Shown: positions 7,437-15,051 of the stretch, one piece after another
Numbering within the stretch: position 1 is the stretch's first letter
Layout: each line of letters begins with the position of its first letter
From: JAMHZE01 sp964424715
GTDB lineage: Bacteria; Pseudomonadota; Alphaproteobacteria; Rickettsiales; UBA8987
NCBI GenBank assembly: GCA_964424715.1
Contig: CAYRJW010000035.1
Coordinates: forward strand, 1 to 15,051
Direction: 5' to 3'
Length of the DNA stretch: 15,051 nt
The notes under the pieces: model-generated
Databases searched by the model: none
Told to the model about the DNA's origin: nothing
What the model saw: the letters and a program-made list of their open reading frames with translations, nothing else
Translations under genes and position numbers: made by a program

Positions 7437-7892
7437 ATGAAGAATACAAAAAAATTGTATATAGTTGCATTCACTTTATTGTTATCAAATGCGTTACCTG
7501 GCGTTACCCATGCTCAGAGCTGGGAGTCCGTTGAACCACTTTTAGCTACCGCAGACGCGGTTGCCGGCAAACAGCAAGCACAAATATGTACTGCGTGCCA
7601 TAGCTTTGATAAAGGTGGGGCAAATAAGATTGGACCAAATTTATATGGCATTGTTAACAAAGCGCCTGCTAAGGCTGCAGGTTTTGCTTATTCAGATGGT
7701 ATGAAATCAATTCAAGGTAAGAAGTGGACATATGATGCGCTGGATCATTTTATTTTTGATCCGAAATCCTATGTTGCTGGCACAAAAATGCTGTTTGCTG
7801 GCGTTAAGGATAGAAAGAAACGTGCAGATATCATAGCCTGGCTGAATGGTCTTTCAGATAGCCCGGCGCCACTTCCAAAATCTAAAAAATAA
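7437..7892 (+). CDS. Periplasmic class I cytochrome c
   Basis: A 151-residue electron carrier exported by Sec, with a signal peptide of about 26 residues ending THA. The haem-binding motif is C51-T-A-C54-H55, and the likely sixth ligand is Met118 in GTKM. IGPNLYGIVNKAP follows the haem site, as in mitochondrial-type and cytochrome c2/c552 proteins. The mature size of about 125 residues fits a single-haem soluble carrier between the bc1 complex and an oxidase. AAGGAG eight bases before the ATG is a strong ribosome-binding site. The next gene starts 20 bases after the stop, so the two are probably co-transcribed. The exact subclass cannot be fixed by eye. Confidence 0.9.
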   Translation: MKNTKKLYIVAFTLLLSNALPGVTHAQSWESVEPLLATADAVAGKQQAQICTACHSFDKGGANKIGPNLYGIVNKAPAKAAGFAYSDGMKSIQGKKWTYDALDHFIFDPKSYVAGTKMLFAGVKDRKKRADIIAWLNGLSDSPAPLPKSKK

Positions 7893-7912
7893 GTGTAATT
7901 AAGCTAGCCGGA

Positions 7913-9163
7913 ATGGATATACAAAAATATTTTGATGTTGTGATCTCTGGCGGTGGCCCGGCGGGTTTGTGCTTTGCCAAAGGGCTTTCCCAGCTTAATC
8001 TCAAGGTCGCGGTCATAGAGAAACAGGAGGCGGAATTCATTGCCTGCCCGATTATTGATGGGCGTGATATAGCCCTTACAAACCTTTCCAGAGATATACT
8101 TGTAGACTTAGGCATCTGGGACCACTTTCACCAGAAAGATATTTCAGAGATAAGAGAGGCGAAGGTTTTTAATGGCAGCTCTTCTTATTTTCTTGGCCTT
8201 GGAAACTCGCATTCTCAGGGAATGGCCTACATAATTTCAAATCACCTGATAAGAAAAGCTGCTTATGAGGTTGTGATGAAAGATAATAATATAACCCTTA
8301 TAACTGGCACATCTGTGGAAGATATAGATCTTGCGAATGATCTAGCTCTTACCAGGCTTTCCAATGGAGAAGTGCTGGAGTGCAAACTTCTGATTGGTGC
8401 TGATAGCAGGTTTTCCGCTATGAGAAAGAAAGCTGGGATCTCGGCTTCAATGAAGGATTTTGGCAAAACCATGATGGTTTGCCAGATGAGCCATGAACTG
8501 CCGCATAACAGCATTGCAACAGAATGTTTTTTATATGGCTATACACTTGCCGTGCTGCCGCTGAATGGCAACCGTGCTTCAGTTATACTTACCGCCAAAC
8601 CTGCCGAGATACAAAACCTGATGGAAATGTCGGAACAGCAATTCGGTGAATTCATCTGTGATAAATTCCAGAACAGGCTTGGTAAAATGCAGCTTGATAG
8701 CAAGCGTTATTCATATCCGCTTGTTGCTGTGTACTCAGATAAATTTATTTCGCGACGATTTGCGCTGGTTGGTGATGCCGCTGTAGGTATGCACCCAGTA
8801 ACGGCGCATGGCTTTAATTTTGGCCTCAAAGCGCAAAAAACCATGGTGGATGAGATCAATAAAGCTTTGCGAATAAATGGCGATATCGGCTCTGTGCAGT
8901 TATTAAATAACTTCCAGCGAATTCATAAAAAGGCAACGCTTCCACTTTATCTGGCAACTAATAAAATAGTGGATCTTTACACCAACGATAACCCTCCTGC
9001 TAAATTAGCACGCAATGTACTTATCCATATCGCCAATAATATGTTGCCGGTAAAATCATTTATAAGTTCAAAATTATCAGAGAATAAAAACTCAGAAAGA
9101 ATACTGCCATTGCCGCTTCATATAGGGCGGGAGTTTATAAGATCGCGCCGAAGATCTTCGTAA
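7913..9163 (+). CDS. ubiM: UbiH/Coq6-family FAD monooxygenase, UbiM-like
   Basis: A 416-residue flavoprotein hydroxylase expected to hydroxylate the benzoquinol ring in ubiquinone synthesis. The N-terminal dinucleotide fold carries GGGPAG at residues 13-18 followed by an acidic residue after the second strand (VIEKQ). The UbiH-type DGRDIALTN stretch is at about 49-57. The middle motif G162-A-D-S has Ser where most relatives have Gly. The FAD motif G287-D-A-A-V-G-M-H-P-V-T-A-H-G-F-N replaces the usual GDAAHxxHPxxGQGxN; I associate this form with UbiM, the C5 hydroxylase acting on demethoxyubiquinol, but from memory only. The family assignment is firm, the UbiM subtype is moderate. The ribosome-binding site is weak. 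The stop lies six bases from the end of the convergent hemN gene. Confidence 0.85.
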   Translation: MDIQKYFDVVISGGGPAGLCFAKGLSQLNLKVAVIEKQEAEFIACPIIDGRDIALTNLSRDILVDLGIWDHFHQKDISEIREAKVFNGSSSYFLGLGNSHSQGMAYIISNHLIRKAAYEVVMKDNNITLITGTSVEDIDLANDLALTRLSNGEVLECKLLIGADSRFSAMRKKAGISASMKDFGKTMMVCQMSHELPHNSIATECFLYGYTLAVLPLNGNRASVILTAKPAEIQNLMEMSEQQFGEFICDKFQNRLGKMQLDSKRYSYPLVAVYSDKFISRRFALVGDAAVGMHPVTAHGFNFGLKAQKTMVDEINKALRINGDIGSVQLLNNFQRIHKKATLPLYLATNKIVDLYTNDNPPAKLARNVLIHIANNMLPVKSFISSKLSENKNSERILPLPLHIGREFIRSRRRSS

Positions 9164-9170
9164 TATTTTT
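9149..9170 (+). terminator. Possible weak terminator at the convergent gene ends
   Basis: CGAAGATCTTCG (9149-9160) is a 12-bp palindrome that can fold as a 4-bp stem with a 4-base loop. TAATATTTTT follows immediately. It overlaps the last codons of the hydroxylase gene. The short stem makes it a weak candidate. Confidence 0.25.
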
Positions 9171-10525
9171 CAGGCAACTTTTGAATAGCGGCCGGGGGCC
9201 ACATTTCTATACTGGTCAAAGGTGGCCGAAACCACTCTTGCAGCCATCTTATATGGTGTTATGACCCTAATTTTCTCACCCTCGCACTCCACTATGCCTT
9301 TGAAACGCTCTTCACTCAGCTCGTTCAGCGCGGGCTGAAAATATCCTTCCGGCAAATTGAAGTTACTTCTTATTCTTGCAAGGTCAGTTGACATAAAACA
9401 CATCAGCTCATCAATCACCTGCTTGCGTATAACATCATCACCCATGAACGCCCAGCCGCGAACACTAGGGAGCGTGCCGGCCTCTACCATGGCTTGATAA
9501 TCAGGGGTTTTGGCACTGTTCTGGATATATCCCTGCGGGAACTGGCTTATGGATGAACTTCCTATCCCTATAAGAACATCTGTCGCATCTGTTACATAGC
9601 CCTGGAAATTCCTTTTCATGCTTTTATCCAGCATTGCAATTGCAAGAGGGTCATCCTTCTTTGCAAAATGGTCAATACCTATGGCGACATATCCATTCTC
9701 TTTCAGCATTTCGTTTGCCATGTCATATAGCGCCAACTTCTCGATTTCTGATGGAAGCCATTCTGTATTTATCAAGCGCTGATGCTTTTTGACCTGCGGC
9801 ACATGGGCATATGAAAATAATGCTATCCTTTTTGGGTTAAGCTTCACCGTTTTTTCCAGTGTGTCGCGGAATCGTTCTGCGGACTGGTGCGGCAGACCAT
9901 AGACCAGATCGCAGTTTATCTGATCGATGCCCTTGCTGCGCAGCTGCTGCATTACCGAAGCCACCATCTCGTAAGATTGTACGCGGTTGATGGCCTTCTG
10001 CACTACTGGATCAAAATCCTGTATGCCTATACTAATGCGGTTAAAACCTGCATTCGCATAAAGTTCGATATTCTCCCGCGTTGTAGTGCGAGGATCAAGT
10101 TCAATCGCTAGCTCGCCGGATGGATCTGATCTGAACAAAGACGAAATGGAATAAAGTATCGATAACATATCGCCACGTTCAAGCAGGCTTGGAGAACCTC
10201 CGCCAAAATGGATGTTTACAAGTCTGCCATTGCCGTTTAGGTGGGTCTTTAATATCTCGACCTCTTTGAGCAGCACCTGCACATATTTTCTGATCGGCTC
10301 ATAGCGCTTGGTCATTTTTGTGTGGCAGCCGCAGAACCAACACAGCTCTTTACAGAAAGGGATATGAACATAAACTGAAACAGAGGTAGCATTGCCTATG
10401 GCGCTGAGATAGCTGGAATGCTGCCCTTCCGCGAGCTGAGAAGAAAAGTGATGCGCAGAAGGATAGCTGGTATAACGCGGCGCTTCCATTCCAAGCCAGC
10501 CCATATTCTTATTTTCGATGTTCAT
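9170..10525 (-). CDS. hemN: Oxygen-independent coproporphyrinogen III oxidase
   Basis: A radical-SAM enzyme of 451 residues, close to the usual ~455, that decarboxylates coproporphyrinogen III to protoporphyrinogen IX without oxygen. The hallmark YVHIPFC-x3-C-x2-C-x-C is seen (C58, C62, C65, C67): three cysteines hold the 4Fe-4S cluster, and the fourth is typical of true HemN rather than HemW. Further HemN features are the N-terminal PRYTSYPSA segment, FGGGSPS (107-113), ELDPRT, GIQDFD and the C-terminal HemN domain with GIGSSSISQF. It is the last gene of a three-gene minus-strand operon, 36 bases after the AhpD-like gene. No strong Shine-Dalgarno precedes this ATG, so a start at Met8 is also possible. 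Oxygen-responsive control is expected for this gene. Confidence 0.95.
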   Translation of the reverse strand: MNIENKNMGWLGMEAPRYTSYPSAHHFSSQLAEGQHSSYLSAIGNATSVSVYVHIPFCKELCWFCGCHTKMTKRYEPIRKYVQVLLKEVEILKTHLNGNGRLVNIHFGGGSPSLLERGDMLSILYSISSLFRSDPSGELAIELDPRTTTRENIELYANAGFNRISIGIQDFDPVVQKAINRVQSYEMVASVMQQLRSKGIDQINCDLVYGLPHQSAERFRDTLEKTVKLNPKRIALFSYAHVPQVKKHQRLINTEWLPSEIEKLALYDMANEMLKENGYVAIGIDHFAKKDDPLAIAMLDKSMKRNFQGYVTDATDVLIGIGSSSISQFPQGYIQNSAKTPDYQAMVEAGTLPSVRGWAFMGDDVIRKQVIDELMCFMSTDLARIRSNFNLPEGYFQPALNELSEERFKGIVECEGEKIRVITPYKMAARVVSATFDQYRNVAPGRYSKVA

Positions 10526-10561
10526 ATTAACATATTACTCTATTTTTATCTGACCTTCGAA

Positions 10562-10903
10562 CTAAGCCTTGAACTGGTCATAAGCACGCAGCGCGTCTGC
10601 TACATACATAAGGGAAGGGCCGCCGCCCATATAAACGCACATGGCAAGCATCTCTGCAACTTCTTCCCTGCTGGCATTAAGATCAACCAGAGCCTTGGCG
10701 TGGAAGCCTATACAGCCATCACATCTTGTTGAGACACCTATCGCAAGGGCGATAAGCTCTTTTGTTTTTTTATCCAGCGCGCCATCTTTCGATGCATTTT
10801 TTGCAAGCTCAGAAAATCCCTTCATGGCGTCCGGCTGCAATTTACGCATCTCTGCTATATATTCTGAGATGTCTTTTGTTATATTCTGATAGTCTTTCGT
10901 CAT
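10562..10903 (-). CDS. Carboxymuconolactone decarboxylase/AhpD-family protein
   Basis: A 113-residue single-domain protein of the CMD/AhpD fold. The redox motif C61-D-G-C64-I-G-F-H68 corresponds to the AhpD-type CxxCxxxH site, which supports thiol peroxidase or disulfide reductase activity rather than true carboxymuconolactone decarboxylation. The helical pattern KKTKELIALAIGVSTRCDGC followed by AKAL...SREEVAEML is typical, as is the Gly-rich YMGGGPSLMYVADAL end. AAGGAG seven bases before the ATG gives a clear start. It lies 19 bases after the rhodanese gene and upstream of hemN in one operon. The physiological substrate is unknown. Confidence 0.88.
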   Translation of the reverse strand: MTKDYQNITKDISEYIAEMRKLQPDAMKGFSELAKNASKDGALDKKTKELIALAIGVSTRCDGCIGFHAKALVDLNASREEVAEMLAMCVYMGGGPSLMYVADALRAYDQFKA

Positions 10904-10922
10904 AAGATCTCCTTAAAAAAAT

Positions 10923-11477
10923 TTATAAATTTGTACTGCAGCAACTCTTATACCCTTTGCCTTTATTCCATGGCATTTTAGCCATTAGTATAGCAAGACC
11001 ACAGTAACCTGTTACACCTGCAAATGTCAGGCCAGCGCCAAAGAAAGCGGATAGCAGAAAAAAATTGCTGTTAACAGAATATCCGAAAATAACACCTGAC
11101 AGCACACCCAGACCAATTGTTAACTGAACCTGCCTGTCAAGCGGAAGAAAGGATCTGCCGGATGCTTTAATATCAAAACCGGCCTGCTGCCATGCACCGA
11201 TACCGCCTTCAAGATTGTAAATTTCCAGTCCGGGATCTTCAGACAGAAGTTTCTCGCAGGCTGTGCCGCCGCGTTTTCCGGCTTTGCAGTGAACAACCAG
11301 TTTTTTGCCTTTAATATTTCCTAGTTCCTGTTTGAATAGTTTTCCAAGTGGAATAAGCCTGGAACCATATATATTCTCTGCCTCATATTCAGCCGGTTCA
11401 CGAACATCTACAAGTACAGCTTCATTGTTACTCAGCCATTCCTTTAAGGTCTTGGCATCTACAGTTCTTATTGGCAT
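10923..11477 (-). CDS. ygaP: Rhodanese-DUF2892 inner-membrane protein, YgaP-like
   Basis: A 184-residue protein with the architecture of E. coli YgaP (174 aa). The rhodanese domain spans about 3-105. It has DVREPAEY at 24-31 and the active-site loop H63-C64-K-A-G-K-R-G, whose C64 would carry the persulfide sulfur. NLEGGIGAW at 88-96 is the usual rhodanese ending. Residues ~112-172 are a DUF2892 membrane domain with two hydrophobic helices (about 117-135 and 139-165). An extra C179-C180 pair near the C-terminus may bind metal or thiol. GAGGATATT before the ATG is a good ribosome-binding site. It is the first gene of the operon with the AhpD-like protein and hemN. The specific role in sulfur transfer or nitric-oxide response is inferred from the family. 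Confidence 0.88.
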   Translation of the reverse strand: MPIRTVDAKTLKEWLSNNEAVLVDVREPAEYEAENIYGSRLIPLGKLFKQELGNIKGKKLVVHCKAGKRGGTACEKLLSEDPGLEIYNLEGGIGAWQQAGFDIKASGRSFLPLDRQVQLTIGLGVLSGVIFGYSVNSNFFLLSAFFGAGLTFAGVTGYCGLAILMAKMPWNKGKGYKSCCSTNL

Positions 11478-11513
11478 AATATCCTCAATTTTATTTATTA
11501 CCTTAATGGGATT

Positions 11514-11540
11514 ATTTTATCTGCAGTTAACATAAATCAA
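11514..11540 (-). promoter_or_regulatory. FNR/FixK-like box and promoter of the ygaP-hemN operon
   Basis: On the minus strand TTGAT-TTAT-GTTAA (11540-11527) matches eight of ten defined bases of the FNR/FixK site TTGAT-N4-ATCAA, centred 56 bases before the ygaP ATG. TAAAAT at 11519-11514 could be a -10 with TTGATT as -35, but with a short 15-base spacer. In that case the box would overlap the -35. A class II start near 11492 is the alternative. Ten of 14 bases agree with the box before the cytochrome c gene. Confidence 0.4.
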
Positions 11541-11548
11541 GTTATTCG

Positions 11549-11566
11549 GTGTTTATATATAAACAC
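11549..11566. promoter_or_regulatory. Perfect 18-bp palindrome in the divergent control region
   Basis: GTGTTTATATATAAACAC is a perfect palindrome with no spacer, between the FNR-like box and the promoter of the second autotransporter. Its length and symmetry fit a dimeric repressor or activator site, serving either or both divergent genes. The regulator is not in the window. Confidence 0.55.
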
Positions 11567-11600
11567 GAAAAGAAAATATTTTTAATACACTATGGATTTT

Positions 11601-11629
11601 TTATCATGCTCCGGGGTAAATATTATAAT
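11601..11629 (+). promoter_or_regulatory. Sigma-70-type promoter for the second autotransporter
   Basis: TTATCA (11601-11606, four of six -35 bases) and a perfect TATAAT (11624-11629) are 17 bases apart. A start near 11636 would give a leader of roughly 90-120 bases, depending on the translation start. Confidence 0.5.
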
Positions 11630-11705
11630 TCTGAGCAAATACTAATTAATATATTGATTATTTATTTTTAGACTTATATCTATTTAAGGGTAATGATAGT
11701 TGTTA

Positions 11706-11720
11706 GCAACCTTTGGTTGC
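11706..11720 (+). promoter_or_regulatory. Leader hairpin at the start region of the second autotransporter
   Basis: GCAACC-TTT-GGTTGC folds into a perfect 6-bp stem with a three-base loop. It lies between the AAGGG at 11686-11690 and the ATG codons at 11727 and 11754. It could control initiation, or it could lie inside the coding region if TTG 11700 is the start. Confidence 0.4.
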
Positions 11721-11753
11721 GCTTTAATGTTGATATACAATATAAAATTAAAT

Positions 11754-14700
11754 ATGGTAACTGCCTCAAAAAGAAACAGCGATATTTTCTCCGGTAAGAA
11801 TGGCAATTCTCTGGCAACGGCAGTTAGGCAAGGGAAATTCAGCGGTAATCTGTTGTTAAAGTCGGCGGCGGCGTTATCGGTCATTTCATTTTCAGTCGGC
11901 GCATCGGCAACAACAGTTACCGTAAGCGGCGATGAGCCTACCACACAGACATTCGCAGATAATGGCGATACAATAGAGGTAACCGGTGCTGGTGATATAT
12001 TCGTTACCGGCGCAAGCGCCATAACTGCGAACGGAAAGACCGGTATAATAATAACCAACACCCCGACCGATACCGTAAATGATGGTATCCGGAACACCGG
12101 GGAATTTAATACAATAGATGTAAGTGGTGCAGCCACTATAGGCACATTCACCAACACCGGGCTTATAACCGGTGATGCTGTAACATCGGGCAAAGCTACC
12201 TTATTCATTCAGGGCGCGGCGGATACATTCACAATAACCAACAATGCCGCAGGTAAAATAAGCAATACAGGAACTGGCGGTGAGGTTATCGTGATAGATG
12301 GCACCAACGGGAACCAGGCCGCAACTATTACCAATGCCGGCACAATACAAGGTACAAATGATGCCGGAACAGTGGCGATAAGCCTTGTTGATGCTGATGG
12401 CGGCTCAGATCTAAATGTGGGCAACAGCGGTACTATCACCGCAGGTGCTTCTGGAACGGCAATTAGCATTGGTTCTGGTAACAATGTTTTAAATATAACT
12501 TCAAACAGTGGCACTATCACCGGCGATATAATTAATAACGGTGTTGGTGTAATATATGTTACTAATACAGGTACAATAAATGGCGATATTACTGCAGTTA
12601 CTAACTCAAATATAGTAACCCAGACCGGGGCCGGCTCTATCGTTGGTAATTTAAGTGCCGGGAATTATGGTGAGCTTACCATGAGCAATACTTCATCGGT
12701 CACTGGTAATGTTAATGTTGGTACCAATAGTGGTTCTTTCATAACTCTCAACAACACATCCAGCATTGCCGGCGATATCACGCTGGGTCATGCCACTCAG
12801 GCGATCAATTTTAATGGCGGTACCGTAACGGGAACCATCAACGGTACAAGCGATGGCAAAGGTATCGTTAATTTCAATAATGATATTGCTCTTGGTGGTA
12901 ATATCGGTAACACATTCAAAGTTGCGGCGATAAATCTGGCGACCGCGGTTGATGTTACCAATGCCGGTAATTACACCATCGGCGCAGAGGATATCACGCT
13001 TACCGGCAGCGCAACATTAAACGCTGGCACAGCTGCGGTAACGGTAACTGATGATCTTACCATCGGCGGCGGTTCCATGACGATGGGAGCAGGCGCATTA
13101 ACGGTTACGGATGATATAAACCTAGGTAACGGCTTCGGTGGTACATTAACTATCGGTTCCGGCGGCATGGCCGCGCAGAACACCATACTTGCTAATGGCA
13201 GTGCGTTGAGCCTTGGCGGTGCTTATACCGGCACTATCGATGGCGGCGCTAATAATTATGGTTCGCTTACCTTCACGGCAGATCAGGCGTTAGGTGGTGC
13301 TATCGGTGCTACTTTTGCTCCAGGAACCACAATAGTTACTACCGGTACAGATCTTACTAATGCCGGTAATAATATTGTTCATGTATTAAGTCTTGACCTT
13401 CAGGGCAATTCAACCTTCAATGCCGGAAATGGAGCCATAACATCCCGCAGCACACTTGCCATCGGCACCGGCACCATGACAACCGGCTCAGGATTATTAT
13501 CAGTACAGACCGCCACCACGATAGATGGTGGTACGTTGTCGATAGGTTCCGGCGGTTTCGCCGGCACGATAGATGGCCTTAACGCAACCGAAGGCACGGT
13601 GAATTTCACCGGTAACCAGACCACCGGCGGTGTAATAGGCGCAACCCAGAAACTTTCGGCGGTGAATGTGACCGGCACCACGGCTGTTACCATGGGCCAG
13701 AATATTTCCGCTACTACTGTAACGGTGGGTGATGCCACCAACACGGCAAGCCTTGCGGTCGGTAGCAAAACATTAACGGCCACTAACATAAACATCGCCA
13801 ATGCCGGTACACTCACATTAAGCGCCACCACCGGTTCGCAATCAACGGTAACAGGCACGATAGATGGTGCCGCTGCGAATGTTGGTACACTCGCATTCAC
13901 CGGTGCCGGTACATATGGCCTTGCCGCATCTCCTGGTGCCACTAATGGCCTTGCCGCAATGACGGTCGGCGATGGCACGACCGTAAATTTCGGTGCTTCC
14001 GGCCAAAACTCTAAAATTACAACGACAACAGTTGGCGGCGGTACAAGTGGCCAGCTTAATATAAATCACGGTACCATCACAGGTAATGTGACCGTGGCGA
14101 CCGGAGGTTCATTTAACCTGACCAATGGCGATTCTTTCCTTGTAGGTAATGTAACTGCCGGTGCTGGTGCTGCGACTGTTTCAACTTTCAGCTCCTCAAA
14201 GATCACCGGTAATATCAATCTTGGTACTAACGCAAGCTCTGGTATAGGTCTTGTCGGAACGAGCCAGATCGTCGGTGATGTAACGCTCGGCCATGCTAGC
14301 CAGACCATAACCTTTGCTGGTGGCACCGGTATAACCGGCAAGATCGATGGCGCATCCGCAGGCCAAGGTTTCCTTGTGCTTGATGGCAGCTTTACTTCTA
14401 ATGGAAATATCGGTTCCAACTTCGCTCTATCAGGCGGCAGAATTACCAGCGGCACGCTCGATCTTGCGACCAATGATAACATCTTCGCCATGACCGGCAA
14501 TTTCCGCCTGTCAAGCGGTACAACGGTTAATGTCGGCACCGGCGCGTTCAATGTTGGCGATGTATATGGTAATGCCGCAGGCGATGGTACATTGAACTTC
14601 ACTGAAAGCAATTCCCTAGGCGGCACTATCGGTGCCAACGGCAGGCTTGGAACGGTCACTGTATCCAGCGGCGCTACACTAACCGGTGGTGCAAATGCAA

Positions 14701-15051
14701 TAAAGACCGATGATCTGACATTAAGCGGCACAGCTGTGTTAACAAGCTCTGCAGCAATAACAGTATCTGACGACCTCACCATCGGCACTGGCTCAATGAC
14801 TCTTGGTGCCGGTAAACTTACCGTAACCGATGCCATAGCTATCGGCGCCGGTACATTAACGGTCGGCGCGGGTGGCATGGGCGCAGCAACTACAACCATC
14901 GCATCCGGCGGTACAATAAACCTGGGCGGAGCTTTCACTGGCACGATAGACAGCCTTGCCGCAGATGGCAACGGCACAGTTAACTTCACCGCAGACCAGG
15001 CGCTTGGCGGCAATATCGGCGCAACATTCGATGTTGCAACAGTTGCACTGA
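11754..15051 (+). CDS. Second autotransporter/adhesin passenger, 3' end outside window
   Basis: A single open frame with no stop runs from ATG 11754 to the window edge, 1099 codons plus one base. In-frame alternatives are ATG 11727 and TTG 11700; the latter has AAGGG nine bases upstream, and a stop at 11697 bounds them. From 11754 the protein begins with a long, basic N-region and a hydrophobic core ending GASA, a 52-residue extended Sec signal. The rest is a Gly/Thr/Ala/Asn-rich beta-helix passenger with repeated units GTIDG-x5-G(T/S)VNFT-x4-LGG-x-IG and DDLTIGxGSMTLGAG. The C-terminal barrel must lie downstream. The same unit occurs in the autotransporter at 3818, so they are relatives. Long open frames on the opposite strand (e.g. 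14066-15013) are antisense artefacts of the Gly/Thr/Ala-biased codons. The exact role is unknown; surface adhesion is likely. Confidence 0.85.
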   Translation, partial: MVTASKRNSDIFSGKNGNSLATAVRQGKFSGNLLLKSAAALSVISFSVGASATTVTVSGDEPTTQTFADNGDTIEVTGAGDIFVTGASAITANGKTGIIITNTPTDTVNDGIRNTGEFNTIDVSGAATIGTFTNTGLITGDAVTSGKATLFIQGAADTFTITNNAAGKISNTGTGGEVIVIDGTNGNQAATITNAGTIQGTNDAGTVAISLVDADGGSDLNVGNSGTITAGASGTAISIGSGNNVLNITSNSGTITGDIINNGVGVIYVTNTGTINGDITAVTNSNIVTQTGAGSIVGNLSAGNYGELTMSNTSSVTGNVNVGTNSGSFITLNNTSSIAGDITLGHATQAINFNGGTVTGTINGTSDGKGIVNFNNDIALGGNIGNTFKVAAINLATAVDVTNAGNYTIGAEDITLTGSATLNAGTAAVTVTDDLTIGGGSMTMGAGALTVTDDINLGNGFGGTLTIGSGGMAAQNTILANGSALSLGGAYTGTIDGGANNYGSLTFTADQALGGAIGATFAPGTTIVTTGTDLTNAGNNIVHVLSLDLQGNSTFNAGNGAITSRSTLAIGTGTMTTGSGLLSVQTATTIDGGTLSIGSGGFAGTIDGLNATEGTVNFTGNQTTGGVIGATQKLSAVNVTGTTAVTMGQNISATTVTVGDATNTASLAVGSKTLTATNINIANAGTLTLSATTGSQSTVTGTIDGAAANVGTLAFTGAGTYGLAASPGATNGLAAMTVGDGTTVNFGASGQNSKITTTTVGGGTSGQLNINHGTITGNVTVATGGSFNLTNGDSFLVGNVTAGAGAATVSTFSSSKITGNINLGTNASSGIGLVGTSQIVGDVTLGHASQTITFAGGTGITGKIDGASAGQGFLVLDGSFTSNGNIGSNFALSGGRITSGTLDLATNDNIFAMTGNFRLSSGTTVNVGTGAFNVGDVYGNAAGDGTLNFTESNSLGGTIGANGRLGTVTVSSGATLTGGANAIKTDDLTLSGTAVLTSSAAITVSDDLTIGTGSMTLGAGKLTVTDAIAIGAGTLTVGAGGMGAATTTIASGGTINLGGAFTGTIDSLAADGNGTVNFTADQALGGNIGATFDVATVAL
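12771..15030 (+). repeat. Long-period internal duplication in the passenger of the second autotransporter
   Basis: Two blocks align at protein level. GDITLGHATQAINFNGG (codon 12771) pairs with GDVTLGHASQTITFAGG (codon 14274), 1503 bases apart. DDLTIGGGSMTMGAGALTVT (13050) pairs with DDLTIGTGSMTLGAGKLTVT (14769), 1719 bases apart. Each ends in LGG-x-F/YTGTID...FTADQALGG-x-IGATF. The second block holds about 216 extra bases, equal to one more sub-repeat. The shorter GTI(D/N)G unit recurs at 12831, 13230, 13563, 13854, 14337 (as GKIDG) and 14940. Confidence 0.7.

Noticed and set aside
9187..9198. GGCCGGGGGCC as a terminator stem
   Set aside because: It lies within the last codons of hemN (VAPGR), has no T-run on the right side, and the symmetry is explained by coding sequence.
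14066..15013. A 315-residue minus-strand open frame, with similar ones at 13400-13978, 11684-12208 and 12209-12520
   Set aside because: They are Pro/Val/Ala-rich mirror images of the Gly/Thr/Ala/Asn codons of the plus-strand passenger, and the plus-strand frame is continuous over 1099 codons with a signal peptide.

Overview
This 15 kb window looks like an alphaproteobacterial chromosome fragment, probably from a draft or metagenomic assembly because a run of ten N bases sits at 5076-5085. The lineage call is inference. It rests on a UbiH/UbiM-type ubiquinone hydroxylase beside a class I cytochrome c, an oxygen-independent HemN with FNR/FixK-like boxes nearby, and two large type V autotransporters. 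I cannot name a genus.

Layout. (1) 1-3559 looks like an accessory island. It holds a protein made of nine ~80-residue tandem repeats whose 5' end lies outside the window. An out-of-frame winged-helix tail remnant follows (2225-2329), then CCCTG(A/T)TAT repeats (2340-2495) and a minus-strand HEPN-like hypothetical protein (2515-3267). The gene-free stretch 3268-3817 holds two near-identical palindromic sites flanking a hairpin that resembles a tRNA-Val anticodon arm. It also holds a tRNA-Val(GAC) 3' half without its 5' half (3514-3559), an inverted repeat (3559-3638), and the first autotransporter's promoter and 5' UTR. The tRNA 3' half is best read as the right attachment scar of an integrated element lying to its left. 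(2) 3818-7225 is a complete autotransporter gene apart from the N gap. (3) 7437-9163 carries a periplasmic cytochrome c and, 20 bases downstream, a UbiM-like FAD hydroxylase. (4) 9170-11477 is a convergent minus-strand operon: YgaP-like rhodanese, AhpD/CMD-family protein, then HemN. (5) 11478-11753 is a divergent control region with an FNR-like box, a perfect 18-bp palindrome and a good sigma-70-type promoter. (6) 11754 to the window end is a second, larger autotransporter passenger that runs off the edge without a stop. The other long frames there are antisense shadows.

How the parts fit. The middle block is a respiration and redox set: ubiquinone ring hydroxylation, c-type electron carrier, anaerobic/microaerobic haem synthesis, sulfur and peroxide-type thiol chemistry. 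An FNR/FixK-like site lies upstream of each of the two operons, so oxygen-responsive control of both is plausible. Two surface autotransporters of the same repeat family flank this block, and the left side appears to be an integration hot spot at a tRNA-Val gene.
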